DNA of 64,000 nt from Acholoe squamosa (Eukaryota; Annelida; Polychaeta; Phyllodocida; Polynoidae): assembly GCA_949317995.1 (NCBI GenBank), contig OX439041.1:42517269-42581268 (forward strand). The letters run 5' to 3'. Below are positions 32,520-44,980 of the stretch, piece by piece. The stretch's first letter is position 1, and every line of letters begins with the position of its first letter. Both the position numbers and the translations under genes were made by a program. Below the pieces are notes generated by a model. The model ran no database searches. It was not told where the DNA came from and saw only the letters and a program-made list of their open reading frames with translations.

Positions 32520-35500
32520 GTTCTGCACGCATCTCATTAACATATGATTAGCATAGGGTTCATGTGACAGAGGCAAGTCAGACAACAATCAGCCACAGGA
32601 CCACAGGTGTTTTATTGCACCATTGCTCTAGGTGTTTAGGACTACATCTCAGTGCAAATGGATTACCTGATAGATAGGGTACACTCTCAGCCCCGATTGT
32701 AAATGGGCAGTACATACCACCGTAGTACATGTATACACTGGAACCCAAATCAGGTCAATGGGTTTGAACTAACATCAACTACCAGTGTGGTCCCGAATAA
32801 TATAAAGCTATCCACTGTAAAACTGGTGAGCTGGGCTGACAATGTAGGCATGTTGAGCAAGATGTATAGAGAGCCTTGTGGCCAACATTTTGATGGTATC
32901 GGAAATTGGACGTCAGCATATATCCTCGTCTGCCCATCCGTTCATCTCTCTAAACCAGGAGATCCCTTCTTCCTAATGCACCTCCATTTTATAGCACACT
33001 GCCGTGGGACCCGTTGATAGCCAGTCTGCTGTCAGGTACAAGCTCCAGACAGTGGTCGTTTGTTAGCTGGGTCCATTTTGATGGAGCAGAATTACTTTTG
33101 CTCCATGTGAGGGCCCATCCAAGTCCCCATTCCTGTCGCCCTACCTATACATAATCAATGTTTCCCAGTGATGTACGGTGCATTTTATAGGCAGTCTTCA
33201 ATTCTCTACGGGTTTCACTGGTCCAAACTTTCTTTAATGGGTTATTTATGTGGGTTTCCTTTCCTGAATAATATTCTCCATGCAGACACCTTATATTGAT
33301 AGGGCACTTATCAATAATGCTAATAAACATTATTGAGAAATACCCTTCATTCCAATGGAACTTCATCTCAATGGAAGGAAGCTGTTTCCTAGAGCAGATT
33401 AGGCATAATCATAGAGCACATAATACTTTCGAGTGGTCACCGGGCTAAAAATGTCCAGGGCGAGATTTTAGTGAATAGACTATCACATATGATCCATAGA
33501 CTGATGTCCCAAGAGCAACCATGTTCGCCTTGCATGTCTGATTGGTACTGCACAACATGCAACTGTAGCCCACAGCCACTACGATTTGAGAAACCCACTA
33601 TGGAAACATTCAATCTTGAGCCATCCCCCTCTTTATATAACAGGTCCTTATGTCATCATCATGTAGGTTTTGGCAGAAAAGTCGTACCAGTGAAATCAAT
33701 AATGCAGGACATACATTAGTTGTAGTTTTATATTAAAAATAACTACTAGTTGAAGCTGTTCACGTCGTAGGTTGCCATATATTGTCCTTCTGAGATCAAT
33801 ACTACTCTTTGTATGTTGTACGGAAAACCTTTGGGCCATTATAGCATGCTGCAGTCTGGATCAACCCCGTCTGCTGACCATTTCCAGCTTTAACCCTTAA
33901 ATTCCTGGAACCTGACAATAGAGAGGTTAAGATTTACCTACTTGTCCCCACCCAGATAGTGTGATACTTATCTATTAGATGATGGGGTACCCTGGATAAG
34001 CTAATAGAATGAGAGTACATTTACGTATCTGGTAACCTGGTGAATAAAAAAGTATGTCCACCAAGTAACTATAGATGACAAAGTATAGGTATATGATCAT
34101 GAGTTTTATCCATAAGATAATTATCTATGGATACAATTCATGTGTCGACTGATATCCATTCAATACTTAGCTACTATTGAATATCTATGGTACAGGTTTG
34201 TGCACTTCTAGCACACACCCATCAATCATTTTACATGTAACATAAAAAGATCTGATAAAAAGTATCAGCTGGCAGTGACAATCCCTCAAAGTTGGTTTGT
34301 ACAGTGAAGGCAGATAACGCCATGAGGACTATTTGTTGGGAGGAGTATACCATAACTAAGTTAAAGACAAAAGCACTAGCTCGATCAGATTTCTCAGCCA
34401 GCCTTGATATGATTACCGCTAGGAGAGGGCTAGCATCTCTACGTGGTGAGGGTACTTTGAGACAGCCTTGTCTCCGGGATAAACTAACCTTGCTGCACTA
34501 TGTCATTAGTGTCCCAAATGATCAGTTAACATTGAATTCCAGAGGCTCATGAGACACACTAAGACATATTGGCACCAAATATGAATCCTCTGTGATTAAT
34601 ATGACATAAAATGGCCTCTGATAGGCGAACTGTCATGCAATGATTTACCAATTGGAACTAGATGAGTACAACATAGTACTAAAGTGACCCACCTCCAGCA
34701 ATTGACCTTTGCTTCGTTAACAGTCTTCATGCAATAGAAACTAACCTGCTTGGTAGAAACACAATCCAAGTTTATGTATAGTTCATAACGTCAAATAGCG
34801 GCCCTATAGACCAAACATTTGCAACAGAGCCCTTTCGGTGGGTCGGGTAACCAGTGGTAACAGGGTTGGACTCAGCCATCTATTTAGTAGGTATACATAG
34901 TAGGTGGCCCAGGATAAGAATGTTATCCTGTTAGAGGGATGGGTATTATGGGACTGTCGAAATAGCATCAGCCTAAAATATTCATAAACTTAATATTTAA
35001 TAGCATCAGTTTATACTGGTCATACATTTCCCAAGTCCATAATGATCTGAAAAATATGACAATTTGTGGCTCTATCTGGCTAAATACTGTATATCATGTT
35101 ATAGGAATGTTTGCATCTAATTCAGTATATGCTGTAACAAACATAAGAAGCTCATGGTGATTCAATTACAATATTTATAATTGAGACAATGATATGGTTA
35201 CTGTACTCTATGCATTTACAATTAAGCGTATACGTTAGAATGCTATTTTACCTACGGTTACACCACACATTCACAGCGCCAGCATTATATAGTCACCAAA
35301 GCTAATACTGGGATCTCATAACGCTACATACATGCATCAAGAGTGCTTCCTCTAAAATGGATACCACCAGCCTATTTCGAAAACCCATATATAACCTAAA
35401 ACCCCTATCTGTGGTCTCATAATGGCCCACAGGCAGATGGGCACCCTAGACGTGCACATTACACAAAGGGCAAAAAGCGTGACACTCAAAGCCTATATAA

Positions 35501-37230
35501 ATTACTAGCCGCTGGCATTTCCTCCTTCCGCCTGTCTTGGCTGGTACCCAGCGTCTTCCGTGGCCTGATCCTACCACGGGAACCAGTCTCGGGAGGCTAT
35601 ACTCTCCTCCCCGAGCCTTTTATGGCCTGCACTCTCTGCCCTTGGCCTTTCAGTTTAGATTAGGAGTTTAATTACGACGTGGGCAATAACAGCAGGGTGG
35701 CTGTGCTTGGAGCTACCACATATTAGTGTGTGTATAGAAAGTAGGAGGGACACTCGGGTTGATGGTTGAATCAGGGTTCAGGTTCTTATGGGGCGCTTGG
35801 TGTAAAACCATGAAGCCCCTCGTGAATAATTATGAGCAACAACATACCGTAATTGCTCCATGGAGATGCCTAGATGCTATGAATTCCAGTGACTTGCTAC
35901 CACCCGATGTGTTAACAAAAGCAGTACTTATCGAATCCACATTTCAGTGCATGAATTCACATTCATATCTTTTTATCAAAAGCTTGTGTTTAACATTTCG
36001 GTTATTTGAAGACCCGGCGAGTTTGCATTAAAAACGTGATGATGCAGAATGTGATTGTCCAATAGAATTTCCATGGTTAATTAATCTTATTTACTCAACT
36101 TGCAGGATCCTCTTTTTGTATTGCATGGTATGCTAACGATATTTCCATTTTTATTCGCTCACAATTTCGAGTTATTTTAATTTTACGAGGTTAGTCAGCA
36201 AGGATACTGACAAATCTGATAAGGTGAGAGGAACTGATACATATTGGGATCCGCACCGTTGGATAAAAGTACATTATCAAATGCATCCCCCCCTTACAGC
36301 GATTAAACTAAATAGGTTGCAAGGCTAAAAAAACTGCAATCAGATCCTAATCGGTTGACTTTCACATCTATTATAGTATTCAGATGAATCTCTATAATGT
36401 GTCATGGGTGGTATCTCTCAGAGTCATATCAAGGATAGCACAGTATCTAAGCTTCATATCAATGTAGACTGGCGGCAGTCCGAAAGCTTTACCCCCCCCC
36501 CCCCAACCACCATCACCCCTCCCCTTCTGTGTGTAGACTAATGCATTGATTTGATTTTATATTTCATTTGTTTATCAATGTAGTACCACACATCGCAGCA
36601 AAATGTTCATACCAAGCTCGAAATCAGTTTAAATATGTCTAACATAACATCATTAATCTCATACCTGTATGCTCAAGGGAGGGCTAGAGTCGTCCTGAGA
36701 TCTTTATTAGAGTTGACATGGGATGACCCACATGGTCCCTACTTGTCTCCCCGTCTCCACATGCCTCACTGACTGGTGCATAGTTAGCTATCCTGGTGTT
36801 TGGATAAGAGTCTTACATGCTTGAATCTTGTCATTCCTTTTTCTTTTCCATAGAGACAGCCTGCTGATTAGGCGTTACTATACGCCTCACTTGCTTGCTT
36901 AATTATCTGCCTCCTATCAAGGGGTTTTGTATATATGTTGTTGCTAGGCTGGTCTAACCTTTGCTTAGCGTTGGATTTTCTCCCCCTGGCCATTGCTTAT
37001 AGCGCACGTGGCAGTTTACGTCCTGGCAGTCTTTTTGTTTGCCTACCTATGTGCCCAACTGTCTTCCTCCACTCTGCCCCCTCCCTCTCCTAGATCAACA
37101 GGTTTTATCTGTTTATTCCCGCCACCAGACGGCATGTTCTAGGGGAGCAGACATCTGCTGGCGCCCACACACAGTTGACTTCCGTTGTGCCTATGGAGGG
37201 GTTCCCACCCGGGAGTTTTTCACCCAGTTT
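32520..37230. other. Long stretch without recognised genes
   Basis: No exon with two good splice signals, no RNA gene and no clear mobile element were found in these 4.7 kb. Minor points: a poly-C run at 36,492-36,506, and a pyrimidine-rich acceptor CTCCCTCTCCTAG near 37,092 followed by about 50 open codons in two frames (to about 37,250), which could be an exon but has no donor in frame. Confidence 0.3.
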
Positions 37231-38747
37231 ACCGGATGTTGGCCGCTAGAGGTAGTCTCCAATGGCAGCACTGAGAATGTCATGGCTGGAGGAAGAGGTG
37301 TAGTGTGGGTGTAAAGAGTGTTGACATCTTACTCCGAAGGTCGCAGAAAATACATCAAAGCCTATATAATATTCATTTCTAACATAAGAAACGGCTGGGT
37401 TAATTGGCATCATGTCAGATTTACTCTTATAGCCTTCCATTTAAGGGTCAGTTCTCTATATACTTGTATACCCAGCACTAGTAATACATGAGCAACTGGC
37501 AGTACCCTAATAGCTCATTATAAAGCATGGCTTATAGCGCCATGCTACGCCTTATAGAATATGCCTAAATTGAGGGTACGCCTTACAGGTGGGAATTTTA
37601 TATCACAGAGCAGCACGAAGATGACCAAAATCTGGTACCAGTTCTGGCATAGGTAACTTCCTGTTACTTTTAATTTGGAACAAATAATGCGCCACCTCGT
37701 ACATTGAACCATAGCTGGGAACTATACCTATATATATAGAAGAAGGATCGCGACACGATGATTTTAAAGTTTCCCCTATCAGTCTATTTGAAATTACCCA
37801 CCCACCATCCCATTCAAATGCATCATTTGTATGATACAAGTACATGTAATTTATATGGCGAGCATGCGAAGATGAGGTGTCAAAACTACTTAAAATTTCA
37901 AAAATAACACACTACTCACACTAAGCTGTTATCAGTATTATTTCTTAACTTCAAAGGAAATGGCCCATTTTCCATAATACTCACACTAATGTAAGATCTC
38001 ACTGCTGTATAAGAACACTCCCCATTTGAACATACTATTCACACCGAGGTATGACTTAACAGCTGCCTGAGAATATGCCCCATTTTTAAAAACTGCTCAC
38101 ACTAAGGTGCGACTGCACAGCTGCCTGAGAACATACCCCATTTTCATATAATACTTACCTAGGTAGGTTAGAGTATTGAATTATTATTCAATACCAGAGA
38201 ACATGCCCCGTTTTACATACTAATTACACTTGGATAAGATTACACAACTGCCTGAGAACGTATCCCATTTTTACATACTACTCATACTTAGGTAAGACTA
38301 CATAGCTGCCTGAGAACATGGCCCATTTTCACACACTACTTACACTTGTATAGCTTTAAACTACACAGGTGCCTGAGAACGTGCCCCGCTTTTACTTTTA
38401 CATACTACTCACTCTCCTGTCAGACTGCACAGCTACCTGAGACCATGCCCCATTTTTACATACTACTCACACTCCTGTCAGACTGCACAGCTGCCTGAGG
38501 CCATGCCCCATTTTTACATACTACTCACACTCCTGTCAGACTGCACAGCTGCCTGAGACCATGCCCCATTTTTACATACTACTCACACTCCTGTCAGACT
38601 GCACAGCTGCCTGAGACCATGCCCCATTTTTACATACTACTCACACTCCTGTCAGACTGCACAGCTGCCTGAGACCATGCCCCATTTTTACATACTACTC
38701 ACACTCCTGTCAGACTGCACAGCTGCCTGAGACCATGCCCCATTTTT

Positions 38748-38896
38748 TAGCGCCTCCCACGCCGCGTAGCGGCGGTACCGCGAAGCGGTACGGGAGTGCG
38801 CTATGATGATTTCATTTGCCCCATGTGATGAGGTCTCACAATACAAAATAACAGTGGGAGGCGTTTTTTTACACGGTCACAACGGCATTTCTTGGT
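38748..38896. mobile_element. 149 bp insert in the satellite, copy 1: T-shaped hairpin plus inverted repeat
   Basis: Bases 38,748-38,803 can fold as a three-way junction. The outer stem pairs TAGCGC+CTCCC with GGGAG+GCGCTA (one bulged T). Two inner hairpins are GCCGC-GTA-GCGGC (38,761-38,773) and GTACCGC-GAA-GCGGTAC (38,775-38,791). CGCCTCCCAC (38,751-38,760) can alternatively pair with GTGGGAGGCG (38,854-38,863), which is followed by T7. There is no open frame. Confidence 0.75.
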
Positions 38897-39070
38897 ACAT
38901 ACTACTCACACTCCTGTCAGACGGCACAGCTGCCTGAGACCATGCCCCATTTTTACATACTACTCACACTCCTGTCAGACTGCACAGCTGCCTGAGACCA
39001 TGCCCCATTTTTACATACTACTCACACTCCTGTCAGACTGCACAGCTGCCTGAGACCATGCCCCATTTTT

Positions 39071-39219
39071 TAGCGCCTCCCACGCCGCGTAGCGGCGGTA
39101 CCGCGAAGCGGTACGGGAGTGCGCTATGATGATTTCATTTGCCCCATGTGATGAGGTCTCACAATACAAAATAACAGTGGGAGGCATTTTTTTACGCGGT
39201 CACAACGGCATTTCTTGTT
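39071..39219. mobile_element. 149 bp insert in the satellite, copy 2
   Basis: Same as copy 1 with about four differences outside the stems, at the same position in the 58 bp unit. The next satellite unit after each copy shares the variant GACGGCACAGC, so the insert and its flanks were duplicated together as a 323 bp higher-order repeat. Confidence 0.75.
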
Positions 39220-40240
39220 ACATACTACTCACACTCCTGTCAGACGGCACAGCTGCCTAAGAACATGCCCCATTTCTACATACTACTCATATGAGGTAAG
39301 AGTGTACCTGAACCACCTTAGAACATGCCCCACTGTACATGCCTCTCAGACGGAGGTAATACTTTAGAGCTGCCCTAGAACATGCCTCTCTTTACATACT
39401 ACTCAGACTTAGCTGAGGCAGCGCAGCTGCCTGACAATGTGCTTCACTTTTACATACTTCTCACACTTTCGCCAAGGCTTGGGAACATGCTCGATTTTAC
39501 ACATTACTCACACCAAACACATCTCCACAAACACCTGTGATCGTGCCACGGTTTTACATACTATATCCCCTGATTCTAACCTAGCTCCTGTTCTGCATGC
39601 GAATATGCCTGTCTTCTAGTACTACTCACATTGGATGATCCTTTATTGAAGGATGGGGATTTTATTCTATGGACGTCTCACATTTAGAGTGTATAGATGC
39701 CAATATTTCATATGATCATTGCAACATCAGATACCCTCTATGATGACAATTATAACATTCATATTGATGCTTCAACTAAACAAAACCAAGGAAGAAGACC
39801 TGTGAAATATACAAGGATGATGATGATAGGGAGACAGGCCCCAACCGTCGGGACCGAGCTGGAGCAATATATTCAGTGCCTCGAACTGTTGGAGGTTAAG
39901 GAGATTAAAGGCCAACTGAAGAGCCTTGTCAGGGAGTAAGAGAAGACGTAGAGGGAGGTAAGGAGGTGACTGTGGTTGGTGGGGGATGCACGGGAGGGTA
40001 AAGCAGGGAGATTAGGTTGGGTTAAGTACCCTGACAGGACACTGTCACTGCACTCTCTGACAAGCCACACGCTACTGGGTGACTGCTCCTAAATAGCATG
40101 CCCTATATGAAAGCAGACGAAAATACAGCCCCAACTACCCCCAAATATCGCTCACCTCGCTCACCTTTGTTGACATATCACTCCTCAGTCATTTTCTAAG
40201 TCCCACAGGGTGTCTAAATATGTTTAAACTCCAGACTTAC

Positions 40241-40414
40241 CAGAAATGATATTTGCTATGGTTCTATTGATGTGTTTAGCCTGAAATGTACATGTAGTAG
40301 CAATGTGTACAAACCCACTGTCTGACAGCAGCCCATAGAGCCTGCCATCTTGGGCCCCCATCTTGTATCCCAGAGTGCACCACTGCTTGGGCATGCTCAG
40401 AGGCCACTTCCAGA
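40241..40414 (-). CDS. Candidate minus-strand exon
   Basis: On the minus strand a segment open for about 60 codons ends at a good donor (TCTG|GTAAGT). Its last residues read AKHINRTIANIIS and the middle contains DGRLYGLLSDSGFVHIATT, which looks protein-like. The 5' limit is uncertain: in-frame stops lie near 40,455, several weak AG sites are possible, and a TTTCAG at 40,281 would give a 40 bp exon instead. The family is not recognised. No partner exon was found. Confidence 0.22.
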
Positions 40415-40599
40415 GAGATTTTGGAGCCAAAACAAACCAAACTCAGAACCATGTAGAAATCTAAGAAATATGATGCTTTAAGACCTCCCTGCAATTTTAA
40501 TATCTGTTCCTGGACAAGCCCACAAGGTGAGATGTTCATTGTATTGTCAAGATGTATTTTATGAGTGTATAAGTGCCCCAATAAGGTGCTAAAGAGTAC

Positions 40600-41640
40600 T
40601 TATTTGTATGTGTACTGGTTAAATCTAGTCTGGCCATGTGTTCATATAACCAGTCCCACAGCAAGCATAAAAATGTGTACCTATGATCTGAGACATTTTA
40701 TCCATGTATTTTAAGGATTTGGTGCTATTTGTCACCCACACCTAGTCTTTGTGTTTGTCAATATATGCCAGCACTGAATATAAAGTGTATCCACTGGTTA
40801 CTGACTATGTCACATTATGATATTATACTAGATACTGTGGTTAAAGTTCTATATCACCTGAATTCTGTATCACCATAAATTGAGTTAACTTCAGTTTATG
40901 TGCGTACCGCTCGCGTTACGGTATTATGACTCAAATTTGTGTCACTAAAATCTGTGCAACTTGAGATTTAATTTGCCTATTGTTTATGTATACCACTTGT
41001 ATGATTTGATTCTTATGTGAATTTTCTATGTTATTCTAGTTCTTACGGCAATTACGGAAGTATGATATGCTGAAGAAATAAAGCTTTCAACACCATGTCA
41101 TCACATGTTAGTCAAGACTTATTAAAACCAGGGCAGGCAGCTACACCCTAGATGGCCTGTTCCGCCTTTTGATAGGTCATCGTCTGTATAAGATGTCACC
41201 TCTATATTGAGGCATCTTGGCTTAAGGATGTGGCTGAACTATTTGGGACGGTTTATTTTAGGGAGATCTGAGGTTTCTAATGCAAAAGTCGGCCTAAAGG
41301 TCGAAAAGGAATACCCCCTCCTTTGTAAATTAAGAGACAATTCTTCAGGTATTACAATATATCATTAGTGTATAAAAGAAGAACGCATGGAATTGATTAT
41401 TTGAAATGATTGATAAGAATAGGCCCCCTAATGAATGTCATCAATACAATACACCCCACCGCTCTTCCTCAAAATCCTGTCTCCATCAATGCACTGTACA
41501 CACAAAATATCGTACATTTTTATCTGGAGGCATTACTTGATAGATAGCGGTTTGGTGATCTGACTACCTTTGATGTCCAAATGTGTGCTGATTTACAAAC
41601 CAACGACTACCATACGCAGCAGGATTTCTCTGGTAGCAGA
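40600..41640. other. Unassigned sequence
   Basis: An AATAAA at about 41,077 on the plus strand could be a polyadenylation signal, but no terminal coding exon precedes it convincingly. Confidence 0.25.
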
Positions 41641-41644
41641 ACAT

Positions 41645-42607
41645 GCCTAGCAAAGTGTACTCAGTAGTAGAGTCGGTAGCAGAGTGTACTCAGTAGTAGA
41701 GCCGGTAGCAGAGTGTACTCAGTAGTAGAGCCGGTAGCAGAGTGTACTCAGTAGTAGAGCCGGTAGCAGAGTGTACTCAGTAGTAGAGCCGGTAGCAGAG
41801 TGTACTCAGTAGTAGAGCTGGTAGCAGAGTGTACTCAGTAGTAGAGCCAGTAGCAGAGTGTACTCAGTAGTAGAGCCAGTAGCAGAGTGTACTCAGTAGT
41901 AGAGCTGACACCAGAGTACTCAGTAGTAGAGCTGGTAGCACAGTGTAATCAGTAGTAGAGCCGGTAGCAGAGTGTACTCAGTAGTAGAGCCGGTAGCAGA
42001 GTGTACTCAGTAGTAGAGCTGGTAGCATAGTGTACTCAGTAGTAGAGCTGGTAGCAGAGTGTTCTCAGTAGTAGAGTCGGTAGCAGAGTGTACTCAGTAG
42101 TAGAGCCGGTAGCAGAGTGTACTCAGTAGTAGAGATGGTTGCAGAGTGTACTCAGTAGTAGAGCTGGTAGCAGAGTGTACTCAGTAGTAGTGCCTGTAGC
42201 AGAGTGTACTCAGTAGTAGAGCTGACACCAGAGTACTCAGTAGTAGTGCCGGTAGCAGAGTGTACTCAGTAGTAGGGCCAGTAGCAGAGTGTACCCAGTA
42301 GTAGAGCTGACACCAGAGTACTCAGTAGTAGAGCTGGTAGCAGAGTGTAATCAGTAGTAGAGCCGGTAGCAGAGTGTACTCAGTAGTAGAGCCGGTAGCA
42401 GAGTGTACTCAGTAGTAAAGCTGGTAGCAAAGTGTACTCAGTAGTAGAGCCAGTAGCAGAGTGTACTCAGTAGTAGAGCTGGTAGCAGAGTGTACTCAGT
42501 AGTAGAGCCGGTAGCAGAGTGTACTCAGTAGTAGAGCTGACACCAGAGTACTCAGTAGTAGAGCTGGTAGCAGAGTGTACTCAGTAGTAAAGCAAGTACC
42601 AGTAGCA
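41645..42607 (+). repeat. 29 bp minisatellite, about 33 copies
   Basis: The unit is GTAGCAGAGTGTACTC followed by AGTAGTAGAGCCG. A 26 bp variant with GCTGACACCAGAGTACTC occurs four times, suggesting a higher-order unit. Every frame of the plus strand contains TAG, so it is non-coding. Scattered related words continue to about 43,200. Confidence 0.95.
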
Positions 42608-43209
42608 CAGCCTGAGGAGGGTCTTGCTAAAGGATAAGGAGGAACTACCTCTTGAATATTTTCAGTCAACTTGCATTGCCTAACTCGTCTTAATAGTATT
42701 GACGAAATTTATAGTTTTACACTAGAATGTATGGAAAACACTTTTTGAGTATACTAGTAGTAAAAAACATCCACGTTTCACCTAAACGTGTTTGAGAAAA
42801 ATACAAAAATGTGCATGTTTCATTATTTGTTGTTCTCGGTTCCTTTTTTGCTAGACCCTCTATCAGTAATAGAGCCCCTTGGGTAGCAGAGTGTACTCAT
42901 AAGCAAAGTAGACATCGAAAACACAGTCTGCATGTTGGCAGAGTGTACTCGGGAGGGTCTCGCCAAAGAACAAACGTGCTCGGAATATGGAAGTGTGCAG
43001 AGAATTGTGTTGATGAAAGGTGTTTTCTGGTATATTGTCTCCAGAAGACGTGTGTTCGTTTACAAAACGATATAGTACGCTTTGGAAGACCGTCCATATT
43101 TGTATAGAAACATTTTTACTGTAAAATGGGTGATAATTATTGTTTCCTTTTGGGGCAAGAGCCTCCAGGTAGCAGGTTGTACACTGAACCTCCCTAGTAG
43201 CAACCCCTG

Positions 43210-44220
43210 CCCTGTAACAGAGCCTCTTTGGTAACTGCAATAGGTAGCACTGCCTGCCCAGCAGCCGACTGATTGGGCCTCCCCTACCATTAGTATCGTT
43301 ACCTGGGGCTTTGATCATGGCATGTCCTGGATCTATTAGCATCATTTTCCAGTTCCAGTCGTGTGACCAGGGGTAGACGGAGACCCTATCAGGCACAGTG
43401 AGTACAACATGTCTGGGTACTCAGCTGCTACAGTCACATGCTATCTGCAATAACCGCTGAATTCATTATACCCTGAAATGAGATGATGTACAGCTCCCAA
43501 TCCCTGTCCTCAAGTAAAACTATCATATATTCCTGAAGACTGCCCGAAAATCTGAATGTCATAAGCCATTGTCATGTCAGGCATCATTGTGGATGATGAG
43601 CCGATTCTTATGTGCCTCTAGGCCAGAATAAAATCAAATCCTGTACCTAGATTCCAAGACTGTGCAACCCGAAACACCCCTTTCCAGGGCCCAGGGTCAC
43701 GTAGACCCTTCTATCTGAATCTATCTCTATTAATTTTAGTCAGTGGCCTATATGTTAACTATATCTGAAATGAATCTATTGTACATCCATTTTACACATA
43801 CCTATAGAAGAATCTAAACCGTCCAAAACAATACCATGGGATATGAAACATGGACATTATGCTTCACTAATCCCAATCAATCCAGCCATCAGCCTTTTTT
43901 ACCTCCACTTAAAAAACGGCTTGGCCCTTGACTGGCATAAGGAGAGTGTGTCTGTCTGTGTGTCTGCCGTTTTAACAGACCAACGTTACTCCTTTTTTGT
44001 TCATTCTGATGATAACTTTTCAGTTTTGTGTGCCAAATTATTCTTTAATCTGTATTTAATGTGGAAATATCTATGTAGCTCAAAGTAATAACATTTAATA
44101 ACAAAAGATTTTTGAGTCCTCGCATCAACAATGATCAAGTGCATCGCTCGACCCCATGAACGCATCTCAATAGAGTGGTGCAGTGTCTGGATGAGTTTGT
44201 TTATATTTTTCGGCCGAGTT
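43210..44220. other. Unassigned sequence
   Basis: No supported gene. Repeat fragments related to the 29 bp array fade out at the left edge. Confidence 0.3.
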
Positions 44221-44226
44221 GTACTG

Positions 44227-44470
44227 TCACTGTTTCAGTGAGTCACCATGGCCATAGGCTACTGACAAAAGTTTGACAGTGACAGTGAAGTCGTCATAGC
44301 CATAGGCTACTGACAACACTTTGACAGTGACAGTGAAGTCGCCATAGCCATAGGCATAGGCTACTGACAACAGTTTGACAATGACAGTGAAGTCGTCATA
44401 GCCATAGGCTACTGACAACAGTTTGACAGTGACAGTGAAGTCGCCATAGCCATAGGTTACTGTTAGTACT
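44227..44470 (-). repeat. 48 bp tandem repeat that stays open as a 16-residue repeat
   Basis: Five units of 48 bp read on the minus strand as LLSVAYGYDDFTVTVK-like repeats with no stop. The only length change is a 6 bp insertion that keeps the frame. Substitutions give conservative changes (D/G, T/I). The frame stops with TGA/TAA soon after the array at the 3' side and enters the adjacent MITE at the 5' side. There are no splice edges, so coding is possible but unproven. Confidence 0.7.
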
Positions 44471-44475
44471 GATGA

Positions 44476-44677
44476 CAGTGGCGGATCCAGGATTGTCTAG
44501 AAGGGGGGGAGCCCAAGACTAGGTGAGAGCTGATAAGGTACTATGTGTGGCCCCTGTTCGGGGACCCTCTACACCTTTCTTTTCCCTCTTTTTTCCCCTC
44601 TTTCTCCTTTTTTCCCTCTCCTTTTTTTAGTGGATGGGGGGTAGGCCCCCTGGGCCACATGCCTGGATCCGTGTCAG
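44476..44677. mobile_element. MITE with CAGTGGCGGATCCAGG ends (hAT-like)
   Basis: CAGTGGCGGATCCAGG at the left mirrors CCTGGATCCGTGTCAG at the right, 202 bp apart. Ends of this type are common in invertebrate hAT-derived MITEs. An exact 8 bp target duplication could not be established. Confidence 0.6.
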
Positions 44678-44961
44678 GGCTGATCCATGTCATCATATCA
44701 AATTTAGGGAGTGGTAATTTTTTAACAACAGGGGAGGGGTGGTGTATTTTCAGGCAGGCATGTCAGCATCTATTTGGCCATCCCCCTCAGAGGGGTCAGA
44801 AATCTTTCGCCCCTCCCCTTTTGTGCTATAGCAATGCGAATGCTATTTCGCTAAGAGGGGTCTGAATTCTTTTGACCCTCCCCCCAAAACCACCATCCCT
44901 GCCCTGTTGTTTAAAATGGCCACTCCCTTAGTAAACCCATTATGTTGGTGGGGGCAGTGTC

Positions 44962-44980
44962 CCAGCGCCGAAGGCGCTGG
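44962..44980. repeat. Perfect hairpin CCAGCGCC-GAA-GGCGCTGG
   Basis: An 8 bp stem with a GAA loop, of the same design as the hairpins at 13,153 and 38,775. Confidence 0.8.

Larger units (their letters stand above)
37905..39600 (+). repeat. 58 bp satellite array (degenerate flanks, homogeneous core)
   Basis: The unit is CATGCCCCATTTTTACATAC, then TACTCACACTCCTGTCAGAC, then TGCACAGCTGCCTGAGAC. Units at 38,445-38,747 and 38,896-39,070 are almost identical at 58 bp spacing. Units before and after are diverged and vary in length, the usual pattern of a satellite that homogenises in its centre. Confidence 0.9.

Noticed and set aside
37905..39600. 58 bp repeats as a possible CRISPR-like array
   Set aside because: The whole unit repeats; no spacers.
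41645..42607. Regular repeats resembling a CRISPR array
   Set aside because: Units are directly adjacent with no unique spacers, in eukaryotic DNA; it is a minisatellite.
42863..43396. 177-residue minus-strand open frame, the longest in the window
   Set aside because: It crosses the degenerate edge of the 29 bp minisatellite, has no recognisable motif, and lacks intron or start context.
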